NCBI GenBank assembly: GCA_039820585.1
Contig: JBCBPV010000017.1
Location: forward strand, 1-54,745
DNA from: JBCBGF01 sp039820585
GTDB lineage: Bacteria > Pseudomonadota > Alphaproteobacteria > Rhodobacterales > Rhodobacteraceae
Direction of reading: 5' to 3'
Length of the DNA: 54,745 bases
The notes beneath the pieces were generated by a model. It was not told where the DNA came from. It searched no databases and worked only from the letters and a program-made list of their open reading frames with translations. Position numbers and translations under genes: made by a program. Shown here one piece after another: positions 9,451 to 18,748 of this stretch (position 1 is its first letter; each line of letters starts with the position of its first letter).

Positions 9451-10308
9451 CTACGCCGCAGCCGTTGCCGCCCCTTTGCCATCGCGAAATGCCAGCGTTG
9501 CAGCCAGCAGGCCATCGGCATGCCCGCAATCATAGCGCGTTCCGGTGATCCGGTAAGCAGAAATTCCACCATTTTGCGCCGCGGCGGCAATGGCATCTGT
9601 CAACTGGATCTCGCCGCCAGACCCCGGGCGCGTCTCTGCCAGGGCATCAAAGATGTCGGCCCCAAGGATATAGCGCCCGATAATTGCAACGTCGGATGGC
9701 GCATCGTCCGGCGCGGGCTTTTCGACCACTGCGCTTACGGGAACCTGACGACCGACTGCGGGACGATCGCAGGCGCAGATGCCGTATTTCGCTACCTCTT
9801 CGGGCGCGACGGTTTGCGTTGCCAGCATGTGCTTGCCCTGCCCCGGATGATAAACTCGCGCCATCTCGCCAATCGCGGGCTCGGTTCCCATGATGACGTC
9901 GTCGGGCAACATCACCGCGACAGGCCCGTCGCCAGCCGCGATCTCGCGGGCGCACAGGACGGCGTGGCCCAACCCCAACGGCTCATCCTGGTGGACGAAG
10001 ACGATTTCCATATCTTCAGAGGGATCAAGGCTGTCCAGCTGCCGGGCCAGGTCATGCTTGTCATTCGCATGCAGATGGTCGCGCAGGGCGTGGTCCCGCT
10101 CAAAGTAATCCTGGATCGCGCCCTTGGTGGGGTGGCTGACAAGGATCAGCCGCCGCAGGCCCGCCGCCCGCGCCTCGTCCACGGCGAACTGGATCAGGGG
10201 CCGGTCATAGACCGGCATCAGCTCTTTCGGGACGCTTTTGGTGGCGGGCAGCATGCGCGTGCCCATGCCTGCAACGGGCAGGATGGCGGTGTGGATCCGG
10301 TTTTGCAT
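9451..10308 (-). CDS. galU: UTP-glucose-1-phosphate uridylyltransferase
   Basis: A 285-residue nucleotidyltransferase making UDP-glucose from UTP and glucose-1-phosphate. The N-terminal signature LPVAGMGTRMLPATKSVPKE carries the nucleotide-binding loop and catalytic Arg and Lys. The family segments VDEARAAG and LGLGHAVLCA follow, and GEIQLTDAIA is near the end. The ATG at MQNRIHT has AAAGG eight bases upstream and places the EcfG-type promoter outside the gene. The longer in-frame start nine codons upstream is unlikely. It is the first gene of a galU-otsA operon, so UDP-glucose for trehalose is a likely role alongside envelope polysaccharide supply. Confidence 0.95.
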   Translation of the reverse strand: MQNRIHTAILPVAGMGTRMLPATKSVPKELMPVYDRPLIQFAVDEARAAGLRRLILVSHPTKGAIQDYFERDHALRDHLHANDKHDLARQLDSLDPSEDMEIVFVHQDEPLGLGHAVLCAREIAAGDGPVAVMLPDDVIMGTEPAIGEMARVYHPGQGKHMLATQTVAPEEVAKYGICACDRPAVGRQVPVSAVVEKPAPDDAPSDVAIIGRYILGADIFDALAETRPGSGGEIQLTDAIAAAAQNGGISAYRITGTRYDCGHADGLLAATLAFRDGKGAATAAA

Positions 10309-10338
10309 CAGGGGGCCTTTCGCGGTTGACGCCAATCT

Positions 10339-10364
10339 AACGCTGCGGGTGCAGCATTGGTTCC
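10339..10364 (-). promoter_or_regulatory. EcfG-type promoter for galU-otsA
   Basis: Exact GGAAC, 17 bases, CGTT, 31 bases before the galU ATG and just beyond the ctaG stop. It separates the trehalose operon from the oxidase operon upstream. Confidence 0.85.
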
Positions 10365-10376
10365 CGCCAAACCGGT

Positions 10377-11096
10377 CTAGCCGTCAGCCTGCGCCCGGCG
10401 CAGAAACGCTGCTGCCGCCCACCCGACAACCGCGAGAAACAGGGCCCCGCCGGCCACCCACATCAATGCGCCCGCCAATTGCTGATCGGCCAGCGCCGAC
10501 AGGCCGTAGGGCACTGTGGTCAACTGATGCCAGGGGTGCCACACCTGGGGAGACAGGGTCAGGACCGTGGCGAAGATGGTCAGTTGTGCCCCGGTCAGCG
10601 CCGCGCCCAGGATCGCACGCTCGGGCGCGGCAAAGATGGCCGAGAACAGGGCGACAGCCGCCCCCAGAAGGCTGAGGTGCATGGTCCAGTACACCAGATC
10701 GCTTTCCAGGGTCGCCTGGTAGGGCGCGGGCGCGTGCCAGAACCAGAACAGAGCGGCGAAGACTACCGCGAGCGGCAGCGAAGGGAGCCGCAAAGCAGGA
10801 AGCGCGGCCGCCAGAAGCGGAGCCGCCGCCAGCGTCAGCAGGATGTGCTGGGCCACCCGCGCCGAGAACAGGGCCATCGAGGCCGCACAGATCGGCGAGA
10901 TGAACAGCACCGCCACCAGCGCCATCGCCGCCGAGAACCGGCGGCGATTATCGGCGACCATGATCCCGATAGAAAACGCGGTCAGAAGGCCACCGATCAG
11001 CCAGGGATCGAAGGTCCACCGCGTCAAAAGCTCGGTCGGCAGGGGCGGCCTTCCGCAAAAAGGGGTGTAAGGGTCCATCGTCAGCTCCGTTGTCAT
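10377..11096 (-). CDS. ctaG: cytochrome c oxidase assembly factor, CtaG (caa3 type)
   Basis: A 239-residue multi-pass membrane protein of the caa3-CtaG family, which helps assemble the copper-haem oxidase. This family is unrelated to the Cox11-type CtaG. It has about seven hydrophobic helices. Family features are conserved histidines in SARVAQHILLTLAAAPLLA, FWFWHAPAPY and HLSLLG, and a late DQQLAGALMWVAGG segment. The start ATG overlaps the preceding stop by one base (TGATG), which supports coupling. It is the last gene of the eight-gene dehydrogenase-oxidase operon. Confidence 0.87.
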   Translation of the reverse strand: MTTELTMDPYTPFCGRPPLPTELLTRWTFDPWLIGGLLTAFSIGIMVADNRRRFSAAMALVAVLFISPICAASMALFSARVAQHILLTLAAAPLLAAALPALRLPSLPLAVVFAALFWFWHAPAPYQATLESDLVYWTMHLSLLGAAVALFSAIFAAPERAILGAALTGAQLTIFATVLTLSPQVWHPWHQLTTVPYGLSALADQQLAGALMWVAGGALFLAVVGWAAAAFLRRAQADG

Positions 11097-11425
11097 CAGC
11101 CCGAGCAGGTCGCGAGAAACGCGACCGGCCAGAGGTTGGCAAAAAGCGCCACCAGCGAAATCGCCGCGGTCCACGCCACCGCAACAACCAGCGGGCGCTC
11201 GCGCGCCTCATCCGGTGTTTGGCGCAGCGTGCGCATGCCGATGATCAACCACGCCAGGGTGACGACGGCCGCGCCCAGCGTAACGATGCCGGATACCGCG
11301 CGCATCACGTCGGCCTCGATCAATCCGCGCGGCGCGCAGGCCGCAGAAATCAGCGCATAGATGGCGATGAAATGCAGCGACCACAGTGTGATGGGCCGGG
11401 CGATATGCAACACAAGCGCATTCAT
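11096..11425 (-). CDS. small membrane protein of the oxidase operon
   Basis: 109 residues with three predicted helices (ITLWSLHFIAIYALISAAC, IVTLGAAVVTLAWLIIG and LVVAVAWTAAISLVALFANLW). The start overlaps the oxidase I/III stop by four bases and its stop overlaps ctaG by one base, so it is an integral part of the operon. Position and topology suggest a small accessory or subunit-IV-like component of the oxidase. No family was recognised with certainty. Confidence 0.75.
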   Translation of the reverse strand: MNALVLHIARPITLWSLHFIAIYALISAACAPRGLIEADVMRAVSGIVTLGAAVVTLAWLIIGMRTLRQTPDEARERPLVVAVAWTAAISLVALFANLWPVAFLATCSG

Positions 11426-13971
11426 TGCGGCGTGCCCGCGAACAGAAACGCCAGCGCCGTGACCACGCCCATCGCCGCCGTCGCCTTGCCGAAACTGCCC
11501 AGCAGCAAATCGGGCAGGCCCTGACCTTCAAGCTGGGCGCCCACCAGTTTGCGCAGGGCGTTGAAGACCGCCCAGTAGAACGTCACCGCCAGAAGCGCTG
11601 CCACAAAAGCGCCCATCGCCCAGCCGACGGCGGCGAAAGCGGTGCTCCACGGATCGACGGGCAGAAGGGCCAGGGCAAACGTCGCTGCGACCGCGCCCAC
11701 AACCAATGCCAGCAATCCGTTCAGGATAAGGATCAAACCCTGCCCCGACCCAAGGATCGCCGCCCGTCCGGTCATCCAGCTCAGCGCGAACATCGCCACC
11801 GACAGCCCGAACGCCAGAAGCGCGAACATGCGCGCGGGGCGTTCGGTGGCCTGCGCGAAGCCGGGCTGGGTGTTCCACAGATAAAGGCCCGCGAACAGCA
11901 GAGAGGCGAACAGGGCGTACAGGATCAGCAATGTCCCGACGGTGCCGACATGCAAATGACCACCACGCGCAACCACATTCACCGGCAATTCCAGCCCGTC
12001 GCGGATACCAGTGTTGCGCACCACGCCGCTGTCGGACGGCTCCCACACCCAACCAGTAAACCCTGCAAGCGCGATGAGCCCGCCCACCGCAGACAGCCAA
12101 TAGACCGAGGCAAGCGTGGCCGCGAACAGCACCGCCAGACCGAAGGCCGCGATAAGCGGGGTCCATGTCGGATGGGGAAGCCGCAGGATCTGGAGCGGCG
12201 CGCCAGAGACCGGATCGCAGCCCAGGGTTTCCCGGCGGTGATCGGGGCACGCCCGCAGCGCGCCCTCAATTTCGGCGGCGGGGCCTTCGGTCAGCTCGGG
12301 CTGGTCCCACAGCGGCTCGCGCGAGCGGATTTCGGGTATGGCGCGGAAGTTGTAGCCCGGCGTCACGGGGCGATACAGCCATTCAAGCGTCGCCGCCCCC
12401 CAGGGGTTATGCCCGGCCTTGGGGCCTGCGCGCTGGTGGCGGAAGAAATCCCAGATGAACACGGCAATGCCAGCCGCCAGGATGAAGGCGCCCACGGTGG
12501 ACAGCATGTTCAGCCGGTCCCACCCGATGCCTTCGGGATAGGTGGCGATGCGCCGGGGCATCCCGCGCAGGCCCGTCAGATGCATCATGAAGAACGCCAG
12601 GTTGAAGCCCGAAAACATCAGCCAGAACGCCCATTTGCCCAATCGCTCGGACATCATGCGCCCGGTGAAATGCGGAACCCAGAAATAGAGCGCTCCGAAC
12701 ATCGGGAAGACGAAGCCGCCGATCAGCACATAGTGCAGGTGGGCCACCACGAAGTAGCTGTCATGGGCCTGAAGGTTGAAGGGCACCGCGGCCAGCATCA
12801 CGCCGGTCAGCCCGCCAAGGACAAAGATGAACAGAAAGCCCAGGATGAAATACATCGGTATTGTCAGGCGCGGTCGCCCCAGCGTGAGCGTGGCGATGAA
12901 ACAGAAGATCTGCACGCCCGTGGGGATCGCCACCATGGTCGACGCCGCCGAGAACAATGACAGCGACATGATCGGCAAGCCGGTGGCGAACATGTGGTGC
13001 GCCCATAGCCCGAAGCTGAGAAAGCCCATGGTAACGACCGCGGCCACCGCAAACCCGTAGCCGAACAGCGGCTTGCCCACGAAAACCGGCAGCATCGTGG
13101 CGACCATTCCGGCGGCGGGCAGGAAGATGATATACACCTCGGGGTGGCCGAACAGCCAGAACAGATGCTGCCACAACAGCGGATCGCCCCCCAGCGTGGG
13201 ATCGAAGAACGGCAGGCCCAGCAGGCGCTCGGCCTCCAGCAGGATCGAGCCGATGATCAGCGGCGGAAAGCCGATGGCGATCATGAAGGCAGTGACCAGC
13301 AGGTACCACATCAGGATCGGCATTTTCGTCAGGCTCATCCCCGGCGCGCGTGAACACAGGATCGCGGCGATGATCTCAACCGCGGCGGTGACGCTTGCAA
13401 TCTCGGCCAGGGTGATGCCGATCAGCCAGAAGTCGGCAGACAGCCCTTCGGTGTACTGGCTGGTGGACAGGGGGACATACATGAACCACCCGCCCGCAGG
13501 CGCGGCATCGAAGATGAAGGATGACAGAACGATGATGCCGCCGAACAGATAGCAGTAGTATCCGAACGCGCCGAGGCGCGGGAACACCAGATCGCGCGCG
13601 CCAATCATCAACGGGATGAGGTAGACCGCGAACCCCTCCAGCATCGGGATCGCGAACAGGAACATCATGATCGTTCCATGCATCGTGAAGAACTGGTTGT
13701 AGGTCTCGCTGTCGAGAAACGTGTTCTCCGGCACGATCAGCTGCAACCGCACCAACAGCGCCAGAACGCCTGCGATCAGAAAGAAGATGAAGCCGGTGAT
13801 CAGAAAGCGTTTGCCCACCACGCGGTGGCTGACCGATGTCAGCACCCTGGCGCCCTGGGGCGTGGCCCAAACCTCTTCAAAATCCTTGTCGGGCTCGCCT
13901 TTGGGCGCCACATCATAGGCATCGCGGCGCGGTGGCGGGGCCGGGGTGGGATCGAACGGGGCGTCGGTCAT
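11422..13971 (-). CDS. ctaD: caa3-type cytochrome c oxidase, fused subunits I and III
   Basis: An 849-residue fusion. Residues about 40-560 are haem-copper oxidase subunit I: the haem a ligand is in FTMHGTIMMFLF, CuB and D-channel residues are in FGHPEVYIIFLP (His, Glu and the cross-linked Tyr of the A1 type), GLWAHHMFATGLP carries the CuB His pair, and VVAHLHYVLIGG carries the haem ligands. A soluble linker follows, then a subunit-III-like part (about 620-849) with RGGHLHVGTVGTLLILYALF. The ATG overlaps the subunit II stop by four bases. It is a proton-pumping terminal oxidase in the inner membrane. The I-III fusion resembles known fused caa3 oxidases. The EcfG-type promoter far upstream implies use under stress rather than as the housekeeping oxidase. 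Confidence 0.95.
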   Translation of the reverse strand: MTDAPFDPTPAPPPRRDAYDVAPKGEPDKDFEEVWATPQGARVLTSVSHRVVGKRFLITGFIFFLIAGVLALLVRLQLIVPENTFLDSETYNQFFTMHGTIMMFLFAIPMLEGFAVYLIPLMIGARDLVFPRLGAFGYYCYLFGGIIVLSSFIFDAAPAGGWFMYVPLSTSQYTEGLSADFWLIGITLAEIASVTAAVEIIAAILCSRAPGMSLTKMPILMWYLLVTAFMIAIGFPPLIIGSILLEAERLLGLPFFDPTLGGDPLLWQHLFWLFGHPEVYIIFLPAAGMVATMLPVFVGKPLFGYGFAVAAVVTMGFLSFGLWAHHMFATGLPIMSLSLFSAASTMVAIPTGVQIFCFIATLTLGRPRLTIPMYFILGFLFIFVLGGLTGVMLAAVPFNLQAHDSYFVVAHLHYVLIGGFVFPMFGALYFWVPHFTGRMMSERLGKWAFWLMFSGFNLAFFMMHLTGLRGMPRRIATYPEGIGWDRLNMLSTVGAFILAAGIAVFIWDFFRHQRAGPKAGHNPWGAATLEWLYRPVTPGYNFRAIPEIRSREPLWDQPELTEGPAAEIEGALRACPDHRRETLGCDPVSGAPLQILRLPHPTWTPLIAAFGLAVLFAATLASVYWLSAVGGLIALAGFTGWVWEPSDSGVVRNTGIRDGLELPVNVVARGGHLHVGTVGTLLILYALFASLLFAGLYLWNTQPGFAQATERPARMFALLAFGLSVAMFALSWMTGRAAILGSGQGLILILNGLLALVVGAVAATFALALLPVDPWSTAFAAVGWAMGAFVAALLAVTFYWAVFNALRKLVGAQLEGQGLPDLLLGSFGKATAAMGVVTALAFLFAGTPQ

Positions 13972-14927
13972 TTCAGGCTCGCCAGATAGGCGGACACCGC
14001 GCGCAGTTCGGGGCCCGTAAGGTGATTGTAGCTGGGCATTTTCGCACCCGGTTTCATGTCGCCGACATCGGCGATCCAACCCGCAAGGTTGCCCTGGTTC
14101 ATCCGCCACATGCCTGCGCCCAGGCTGCCGCGCGCGCCGACGCGCGTGAGGTCAGGGCCCAGGCGTCCGCCCGTGGCCACGCCGCGGATCTCGTGACAGG
14201 CCGGACAGCCGTAATCGACGAACACATCGCGGCCCGCCAGCAATTCAGGCCGCGCGGCATCGCGCGCCTCGCCCTGAGTATCGGCCAGCCATTGGTCGAA
14301 AGCGTCAGGTGCCATCACGACCACTTCAAAGGCCATGCGCGGGTGGCTGAGCCCGCAAAACTCGGCGCACTGTCCGCGGAAGCGTCCGGTTTTTAGCGGG
14401 GTGATCGTCAGCGTGTTTGTGCGGCCCGGGATCATGTCCATCTTGCCCGAGATCGACGGGATCCAGAACGAGTGGATCACATCGGCCGAACGCAGGCGCA
14501 GCGTGACCGGACGGCCCGCGGGCAGCACCAGTTCGTTGGCGTCGCGCAGGGCGATGCCCTCGGGGTCGTAGACCACATCCCACCAGAACTGATAGCCGGT
14601 GATATCGATCTCCAGGGCGTTCGGGGCGCTGCGCGTGCTGGCAACCAGCACCGCGGTCGAGCCCGCCATCAGCACGATGATGGCCACCAGAGGCAGGACG
14701 ATCCCCCCCGACCAGACCCACCAGGCCCCGGCCGGACGGTTGCGCCGCCAGGCCAGCCAGACCACCGCCATCACACCCAGGAACACCACGCCAAAGGCCA
14801 GCGTCATCGCGACGGTCAGGTCGAACACCATGTCGGCGCCCAACCCTGCGCGCGCCAGCGTTGTTTGCGCGTTGTAGATATCCAGCGCGCTCTCCGGGCC
14901 GGGCAGTTGCGTGTCGCCCTCCATCAT
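13968..14927 (-). CDS. ctaC: cytochrome c oxidase subunit II with C-terminal cytochrome c domain
   Basis: A 319-residue subunit II of the caa3 type. Two transmembrane helices (about residues 33-60 and 70-95) precede the cupredoxin domain. CuA ligands are visible as His152 (VIHSF), Cys187, Glu189, Cys191, His195 and Met198. An aromatic electron-entry patch is at GYQFWWDV. The fused haem domain has C241-P-A-C-H245 and a late Met in AKMPSYN. The ATG-ATG start overlaps the previous stop by four bases and has GAGGGG upstream. The covalent cytochrome removes the need for a soluble carrier from the upstream haem proteins. Confidence 0.94.
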   Translation of the reverse strand: MMEGDTQLPGPESALDIYNAQTTLARAGLGADMVFDLTVAMTLAFGVVFLGVMAVVWLAWRRNRPAGAWWVWSGGIVLPLVAIIVLMAGSTAVLVASTRSAPNALEIDITGYQFWWDVVYDPEGIALRDANELVLPAGRPVTLRLRSADVIHSFWIPSISGKMDMIPGRTNTLTITPLKTGRFRGQCAEFCGLSHPRMAFEVVVMAPDAFDQWLADTQGEARDAARPELLAGRDVFVDYGCPACHEIRGVATGGRLGPDLTRVGARGSLGAGMWRMNQGNLAGWIADVGDMKPGAKMPSYNHLTGPELRAVSAYLASLK

Positions 14928-15421
14928 CCACCCCTCAGCGTATAGAGATAGGCCGCCATGTCGCGCGCCTGCGGTTCCGTGACGCCCAGATCGGGCATCG
15001 CGGTCTGGGGGGCATGGGTGGTGGGGTTCATCAGCCAGCGCACAAGGCCGCCCGGCGTGTTCGGCAGGATGCCAGCGACATAGGCGCGGCTGGCAAAACC
15101 GTCCAGCTGCGGGCCAACCGTCCCCCGCGCGCCCGCGACACCGGGGATCACGTGGCACGCGCCGCAGCCATAGTCGATCATCAGCGCCGCGCCGCGATCG
15201 GGGTTCGCGTCATGTATCTCAAGCGCCGCAGCTTCCCAGTCGGGGTGGCCGTCGGCGGGGCCACGGCGGAACCAGTGGGCGGTATCGCTCAGCGCGTCTT
15301 CGGCCCAGACCACGGTGGTCGATCCCAGGCCATCACCGGGTCTGAGTGCGGCCCAGCCCATTGCAGTCGCGGCGGCGGCGGTAAAAATCGCGCCCCAAAC
15401 ATATGGCCTTTGCGAGAACAC
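14924..15421 (-). CDS. membrane-anchored monohaem cytochrome c
   Basis: 165 residues, starting at GTG four bases after the preceding stop. A single N-terminal helix (VWGAIFTAAAATAMGWAAL) anchors or exports it. The haem site is CGACH with a distal Met likely in TAMPDLGV. The 60-residue spacer between the helix and the haem domain is unusual and lacks a recognised fold. Placed between the dihaem cytochrome and oxidase subunit II, it probably passes electrons into the caa3 oxidase. Confidence 0.85.
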   Translation of the reverse strand: MFSQRPYVWGAIFTAAAATAMGWAALRPGDGLGSTTVVWAEDALSDTAHWFRRGPADGHPDWEAAALEIHDANPDRGAALMIDYGCGACHVIPGVAGARGTVGPQLDGFASRAYVAGILPNTPGGLVRWLMNPTTHAPQTAMPDLGVTEPQARDMAAYLYTLRGG

Positions 15422-15425
15422 GCGC

Positions 15426-16217
15426 TTAGTCAGTCACGGCAATGCCGGTATCCAGCGTCGGCCGGACGCGCGCGTAGTATTCGGATACCGCGCGCATATC
15501 CTCATCGGTCATCTTCGAGGCGATGGATGACATCACGTTCATCGCATCGTTGTCACGCACCCCTTCGCGCCAGAGCTGAAGTTGATGGGTCATGTAATTG
15601 GCGTATTGCCCGGCGAGGTATGGCACGGCTGGCGGATTGCCCATGCCCGACGGCCCGTGGCAATTGACGCAGGCCGGAATGCCCTTTTCGGCCGATCCCA
15701 CCGCGCCCAGTTGCCCGCCCCATTGCAGAAGCTCGGCATCGACATGGCCCGGCACCGGGCGATAGGGGGCGTCGATCGCGGCATAATAGGCGCTGACCGC
15801 CTCCATCTCATGCTCGGTAAGTCGCTGGGCCACGCCGGTCATCACCCGGTTGGGCCGGTCGCCCGAGGCATAGTCGACAAGCTGTTTGTACATGTACCAG
15901 CCCGACATGCCGGCCAGGCGCGGAAAGGCCCCCGATCCGTCGCCCTGCCCTTCGGCGCCGTGGCAGGTGATGCAGGCCATGCCCGATCCACCCGCCTGCG
16001 ATCCGCCCATCGCCACGAGGCGACCGGTTTCCAGCAGGTCATCGTCGACAGCGCTGTCGACGGTCGCGTTGAACAGCGCGCGGTCGTCTTGCAGGTTCGC
16101 TTCCAGCGCCTCGATGGCGGGCTGCTCGCTGCGATCCTGCGCGTTCAGCGACACGGCATAGGCGCCGATTGCCATAAGCGTGGCGGCAAGGATCATGGGG
16201 GGTGGGATATTGGGCAT
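15426..16217 (-). CDS. dihaem cytochrome c (c4-like)
   Basis: 263 residues with an N-terminal signal or anchor (ILAATLMAIGAYAVSLNAQ). Two class-I cytochrome c domains follow: CITCH in the first and CVNCH in the second. Each is followed by the c4-type sequence (FPRLAGMSGWYMYKQL and VPYLAGQYANYMTHQL), and the late Met ligands are in RVMTGVA and NVMSSIA. Good ribosome binding site (AAAGGAG). It sits directly after the GMC dehydrogenase and is the likely electron acceptor or third subunit, in the role of the cytochrome subunit of gluconate-2-dehydrogenase-type complexes. Confidence 0.92.
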   Translation of the reverse strand: MPNIPPPMILAATLMAIGAYAVSLNAQDRSEQPAIEALEANLQDDRALFNATVDSAVDDDLLETGRLVAMGGSQAGGSGMACITCHGAEGQGDGSGAFPRLAGMSGWYMYKQLVDYASGDRPNRVMTGVAQRLTEHEMEAVSAYYAAIDAPYRPVPGHVDAELLQWGGQLGAVGSAEKGIPACVNCHGPSGMGNPPAVPYLAGQYANYMTHQLQLWREGVRDNDAMNVMSSIASKMTDEDMRAVSEYYARVRPTLDTGIAVTD

Positions 16218-16231
16218 GGGAGACTCCTTTC

Positions 16232-18016
16232 TCAGGCGTCCATCAGCGGGCGGGGATTGTTGAGGTAGTCGTTCTTCATGTGCTCAAGCGTCCAATACGC
16301 CAGCCCCATGAGCGGCCCGGTGGGGTTGTAGCCAAGGTTCTGCGGGAACAGGCATGCCCCGAAGACGAAGACATTGTGGTGATCCCACATCTGGCCGAAA
16401 CGGTTGACGACGCTGGTGGCGGGATCGGTGCCGATGACCGCGCCGCCCACGTTATGCGTGGTCTGGTACGGGACGATGGAATAGTCGTTGCCTTCGGCCG
16501 CAAGGTTGACCGACGACACAGAGGTGACATTATCCATCTCCTGCGCGATCTCGACCGCGCGGTTCATGACATAATCGCTCATCTTCCGGTCGTTTTCGGG
16601 AAAGTTGAACGTCATCCGCAGCAGCGGGCGACCGTAGGCATCGGTCCATGTCGGATCGAGGTCGAGATAGTTCTCGGGCGTCGACATCGACGAGCCATGG
16701 ATTACCAGATCGCCATGGTGGGAATAGTTCTCGCGCACCGCGCGTTTCCAGTCTCCGCCCCATTTCGGTGTGCCTTCGGGGACCGGCTGATAGCTGATCG
16801 GGCGACCGTTGTACTGTTTGCACGCGATATAGCCGCCGCCCACGAAACCCAGATCGGAGTGATCGAAGTTGTCGCCATTGAAGTCGTCGACCACCACGCC
16901 CAGCGCGCCTGCGCCCATGAACGGGTTGGTGATGATCTCATCGTCGAAGAACGCATCGACCGCGGCGATCGTCTGATAGCTGTAGTTGCGCCCGACCGTG
17001 CCGGTACGGGTTTCGGGGTCGTAGGGTTGGCCCAGTCCCGACACCAGCATCAGGTGCACGTTCCACAACGCATAGGCGTTCAGACAAATGGTGTCGGCGG
17101 GCTGAAACACTTCGACCCCGTCCTCATCCAGGTAGACGACGCCGGTCGCCGTCTTGCCATCGCGCGATTTCTCGACACGCAACACCTGGGCGTCGAACCG
17201 GATCTCGAAATTGTCGTGATCCTTGATCCGGTCGTAGACGCAGATGATCGGATCGGCCTTGGCGAAGTACCCGCAGCCGAACCGCTCGCAGAACCCGCAA
17301 TAGGGGCACGGGTGCAGCTGCGCACCATAAGGGTTCTCATAGGCCGCCGTCACATTGGCCGAGGGCATCGGGAATGGGTTGTATCCCAACCGTTCCGCCG
17401 CCTGTCCGAACAGCGTGTTCGAGATCGGCTGTTTCATCGGCGGATTGGGATAATCGCTGGTCCGCGTGCCCTCAAACACGTTGCCGCCCGCACGCGCCTC
17501 ACCATTGAGATTGCCCGCAGTACCGGCGGCGCCGCAAATCCGTTCGAAGAAGTCGAGATGCGGCTCCAGTTCATCATAGGTGACACCCCAGTCCTGGATC
17601 GTCAGATCTTCGGGGATGAACTTGCTGCCATAGCGGTTCTCGTAATGCGTGCGCATTTCCAGATCGCTGGGCAGAGGGCGCCAGATCTGGCCGTTCCAGT
17701 GAATGCCCGCGCCGCCAAGTCCCGAACCGGGCAGGAACGATCCCAGCCGCCGCATCGGCAGCGCCTGCTGATCGCGGCTGTTGCGGAAGGTCAGCGTTTC
17801 CTTTTTCACGTCCTGCATGTGGCCATAGCGCAGCGCGTATTTCAGTTCGTCGTGTTCCTCGGGCCCGGCAAAGGACGTGGCCGTATGGCGCGGCTGCCCA
17901 CGCTCCAGCACGACGCAGCGTTGCCCGGCATGGGCCAGCTCATACGCGGCGGTCAGACCGGTCCAGCCGGCGCCAACGATCACGACATCGGTTTTCGGAA
18001 GCTCTCGCATCGCCAT
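16232..18016 (-). CDS. GMC-family FAD-dependent dehydrogenase, catalytic subunit with cysteine cluster
   Basis: A 594-residue glucose-methanol-choline oxidoreductase. The N-terminal Rossmann motif VVIVGAGWTGLTAAYELA binds FAD, and VVLERG follows. The C-terminal catalytic pair is visible as His in QTTHNVGGAVIG and Asn in GYNPTGP. Cys237, 240, 243 and 248 (CPYCGFCERFGC) match the cysteine cluster that in membrane-bound FAD glucose dehydrogenases holds an iron-sulphur centre. Together with the small Tat-exported subunit just upstream and cytochromes just downstream, it resembles three-subunit gluconate/glucose dehydrogenases acting in the periplasm. The sugar or alcohol substrate is unknown. ATG with AGGAGG upstream. 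Confidence 0.92.
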   Translation of the reverse strand: MAMRELPKTDVVIVGAGWTGLTAAYELAHAGQRCVVLERGQPRHTATSFAGPEEHDELKYALRYGHMQDVKKETLTFRNSRDQQALPMRRLGSFLPGSGLGGAGIHWNGQIWRPLPSDLEMRTHYENRYGSKFIPEDLTIQDWGVTYDELEPHLDFFERICGAAGTAGNLNGEARAGGNVFEGTRTSDYPNPPMKQPISNTLFGQAAERLGYNPFPMPSANVTAAYENPYGAQLHPCPYCGFCERFGCGYFAKADPIICVYDRIKDHDNFEIRFDAQVLRVEKSRDGKTATGVVYLDEDGVEVFQPADTICLNAYALWNVHLMLVSGLGQPYDPETRTGTVGRNYSYQTIAAVDAFFDDEIITNPFMGAGALGVVVDDFNGDNFDHSDLGFVGGGYIACKQYNGRPISYQPVPEGTPKWGGDWKRAVRENYSHHGDLVIHGSSMSTPENYLDLDPTWTDAYGRPLLRMTFNFPENDRKMSDYVMNRAVEIAQEMDNVTSVSSVNLAAEGNDYSIVPYQTTHNVGGAVIGTDPATSVVNRFGQMWDHHNVFVFGACLFPQNLGYNPTGPLMGLAYWTLEHMKNDYLNNPRPLMDA

Positions 18017-18019
18017 GGT

Positions 18020-18718
18020 TCAGCCCTCCTGCCCGATCGGGCGGGGCAGCGTGGACTGTCCGCTGTTGTGCGCGATGCCCATGGGCGGCTGGTCGACGGG
18101 CAGGTTGTGCTCATCCACGCGTTCTAGGAAATAGGCATGTGCCCCGGGGAAGCCCACCATCTCCCACCCGGCGTAGTTGTGATTGCCGAGATAGATCGGA
18201 TCGGCGAAATACCCCTCATTGGTCAGGCTGAGCACTTCGTTGAAAAAGGTGCCGGCCGGAACATCGCCATAGGTCCCTGTCTCTTCCGACATCGCCTGGA
18301 CGAATGCTTCGCGGTCACCCGCCGAAAGCGTGGTGATATCCGCTTCGGCGCGGTCGCGCAGCCCGGCCAGCCCCTCACGCACAAGCTGCGACGGCGTGTA
18401 GGGCAGCTGGTAACCCTGCTGCGGCGTGCCTTCAGGAAACGGGCCCTTCAGATACAGTCCTTCGCCCTGCCCATAGCCGGTTGCCATCTGCATATCGATG
18501 TAATCGACCACACCGGCCTGACTGGCGCTGGGATAATCGTCTTCGGGAATGAACACATCGCAGATCGCGGCAAGCCAACGCGCTTCGTCATCGGTCAGAA
18601 AGGCCCATGGCCGGCTGTCGAGCTGTGCAAACGCATGGCGGGCGGGGGCAAGAGTGGCCGCGGCGCTTCCCAACCCGATCTGCATCAGGACGGCGCGGCG
18701 CGAAAAGCGGTGGGTCAT
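18020..18718 (-). CDS. gluconate 2-dehydrogenase subunit 3 family protein (Tat-exported)
   Basis: 232 residues. The N-terminus MTHRFSRRAVLMQIGLGSAA carries a twin-arginine signal ending near RHAFAQ. The mature protein starts with the family region FLTDDEARWLAAICDVFIPED. In known three-subunit dehydrogenases this small subunit carries the GMC partner across the membrane as a folded complex. The gene ends three bases before the GMC start. It is the first gene of the eight-gene operon and has an exact EcfG-type promoter 31 bases upstream. The longer open frame upstream is antisense to the exchanger gene and was excluded. Confidence 0.9.
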   Translation of the reverse strand: MTHRFSRRAVLMQIGLGSAAATLAPARHAFAQLDSRPWAFLTDDEARWLAAICDVFIPEDDYPSASQAGVVDYIDMQMATGYGQGEGLYLKGPFPEGTPQQGYQLPYTPSQLVREGLAGLRDRAEADITTLSAGDREAFVQAMSEETGTYGDVPAGTFFNEVLSLTNEGYFADPIYLGNHNYAGWEMVGFPGAHAYFLERVDEHNLPVDQPPMGIAHNSGQSTLPRPIGQEG

Positions 18719-18748
18719 GGGTGGCTCCGGTCTGTGTCTCACAGGGGC

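Noticed and set aside
16202..18127. 641-codon plus-strand open frame opposite the GMC dehydrogenase
   Set aside because: Opposite strand of a gene with unmistakable FAD and catalytic motifs; the translation resembles no protein family.
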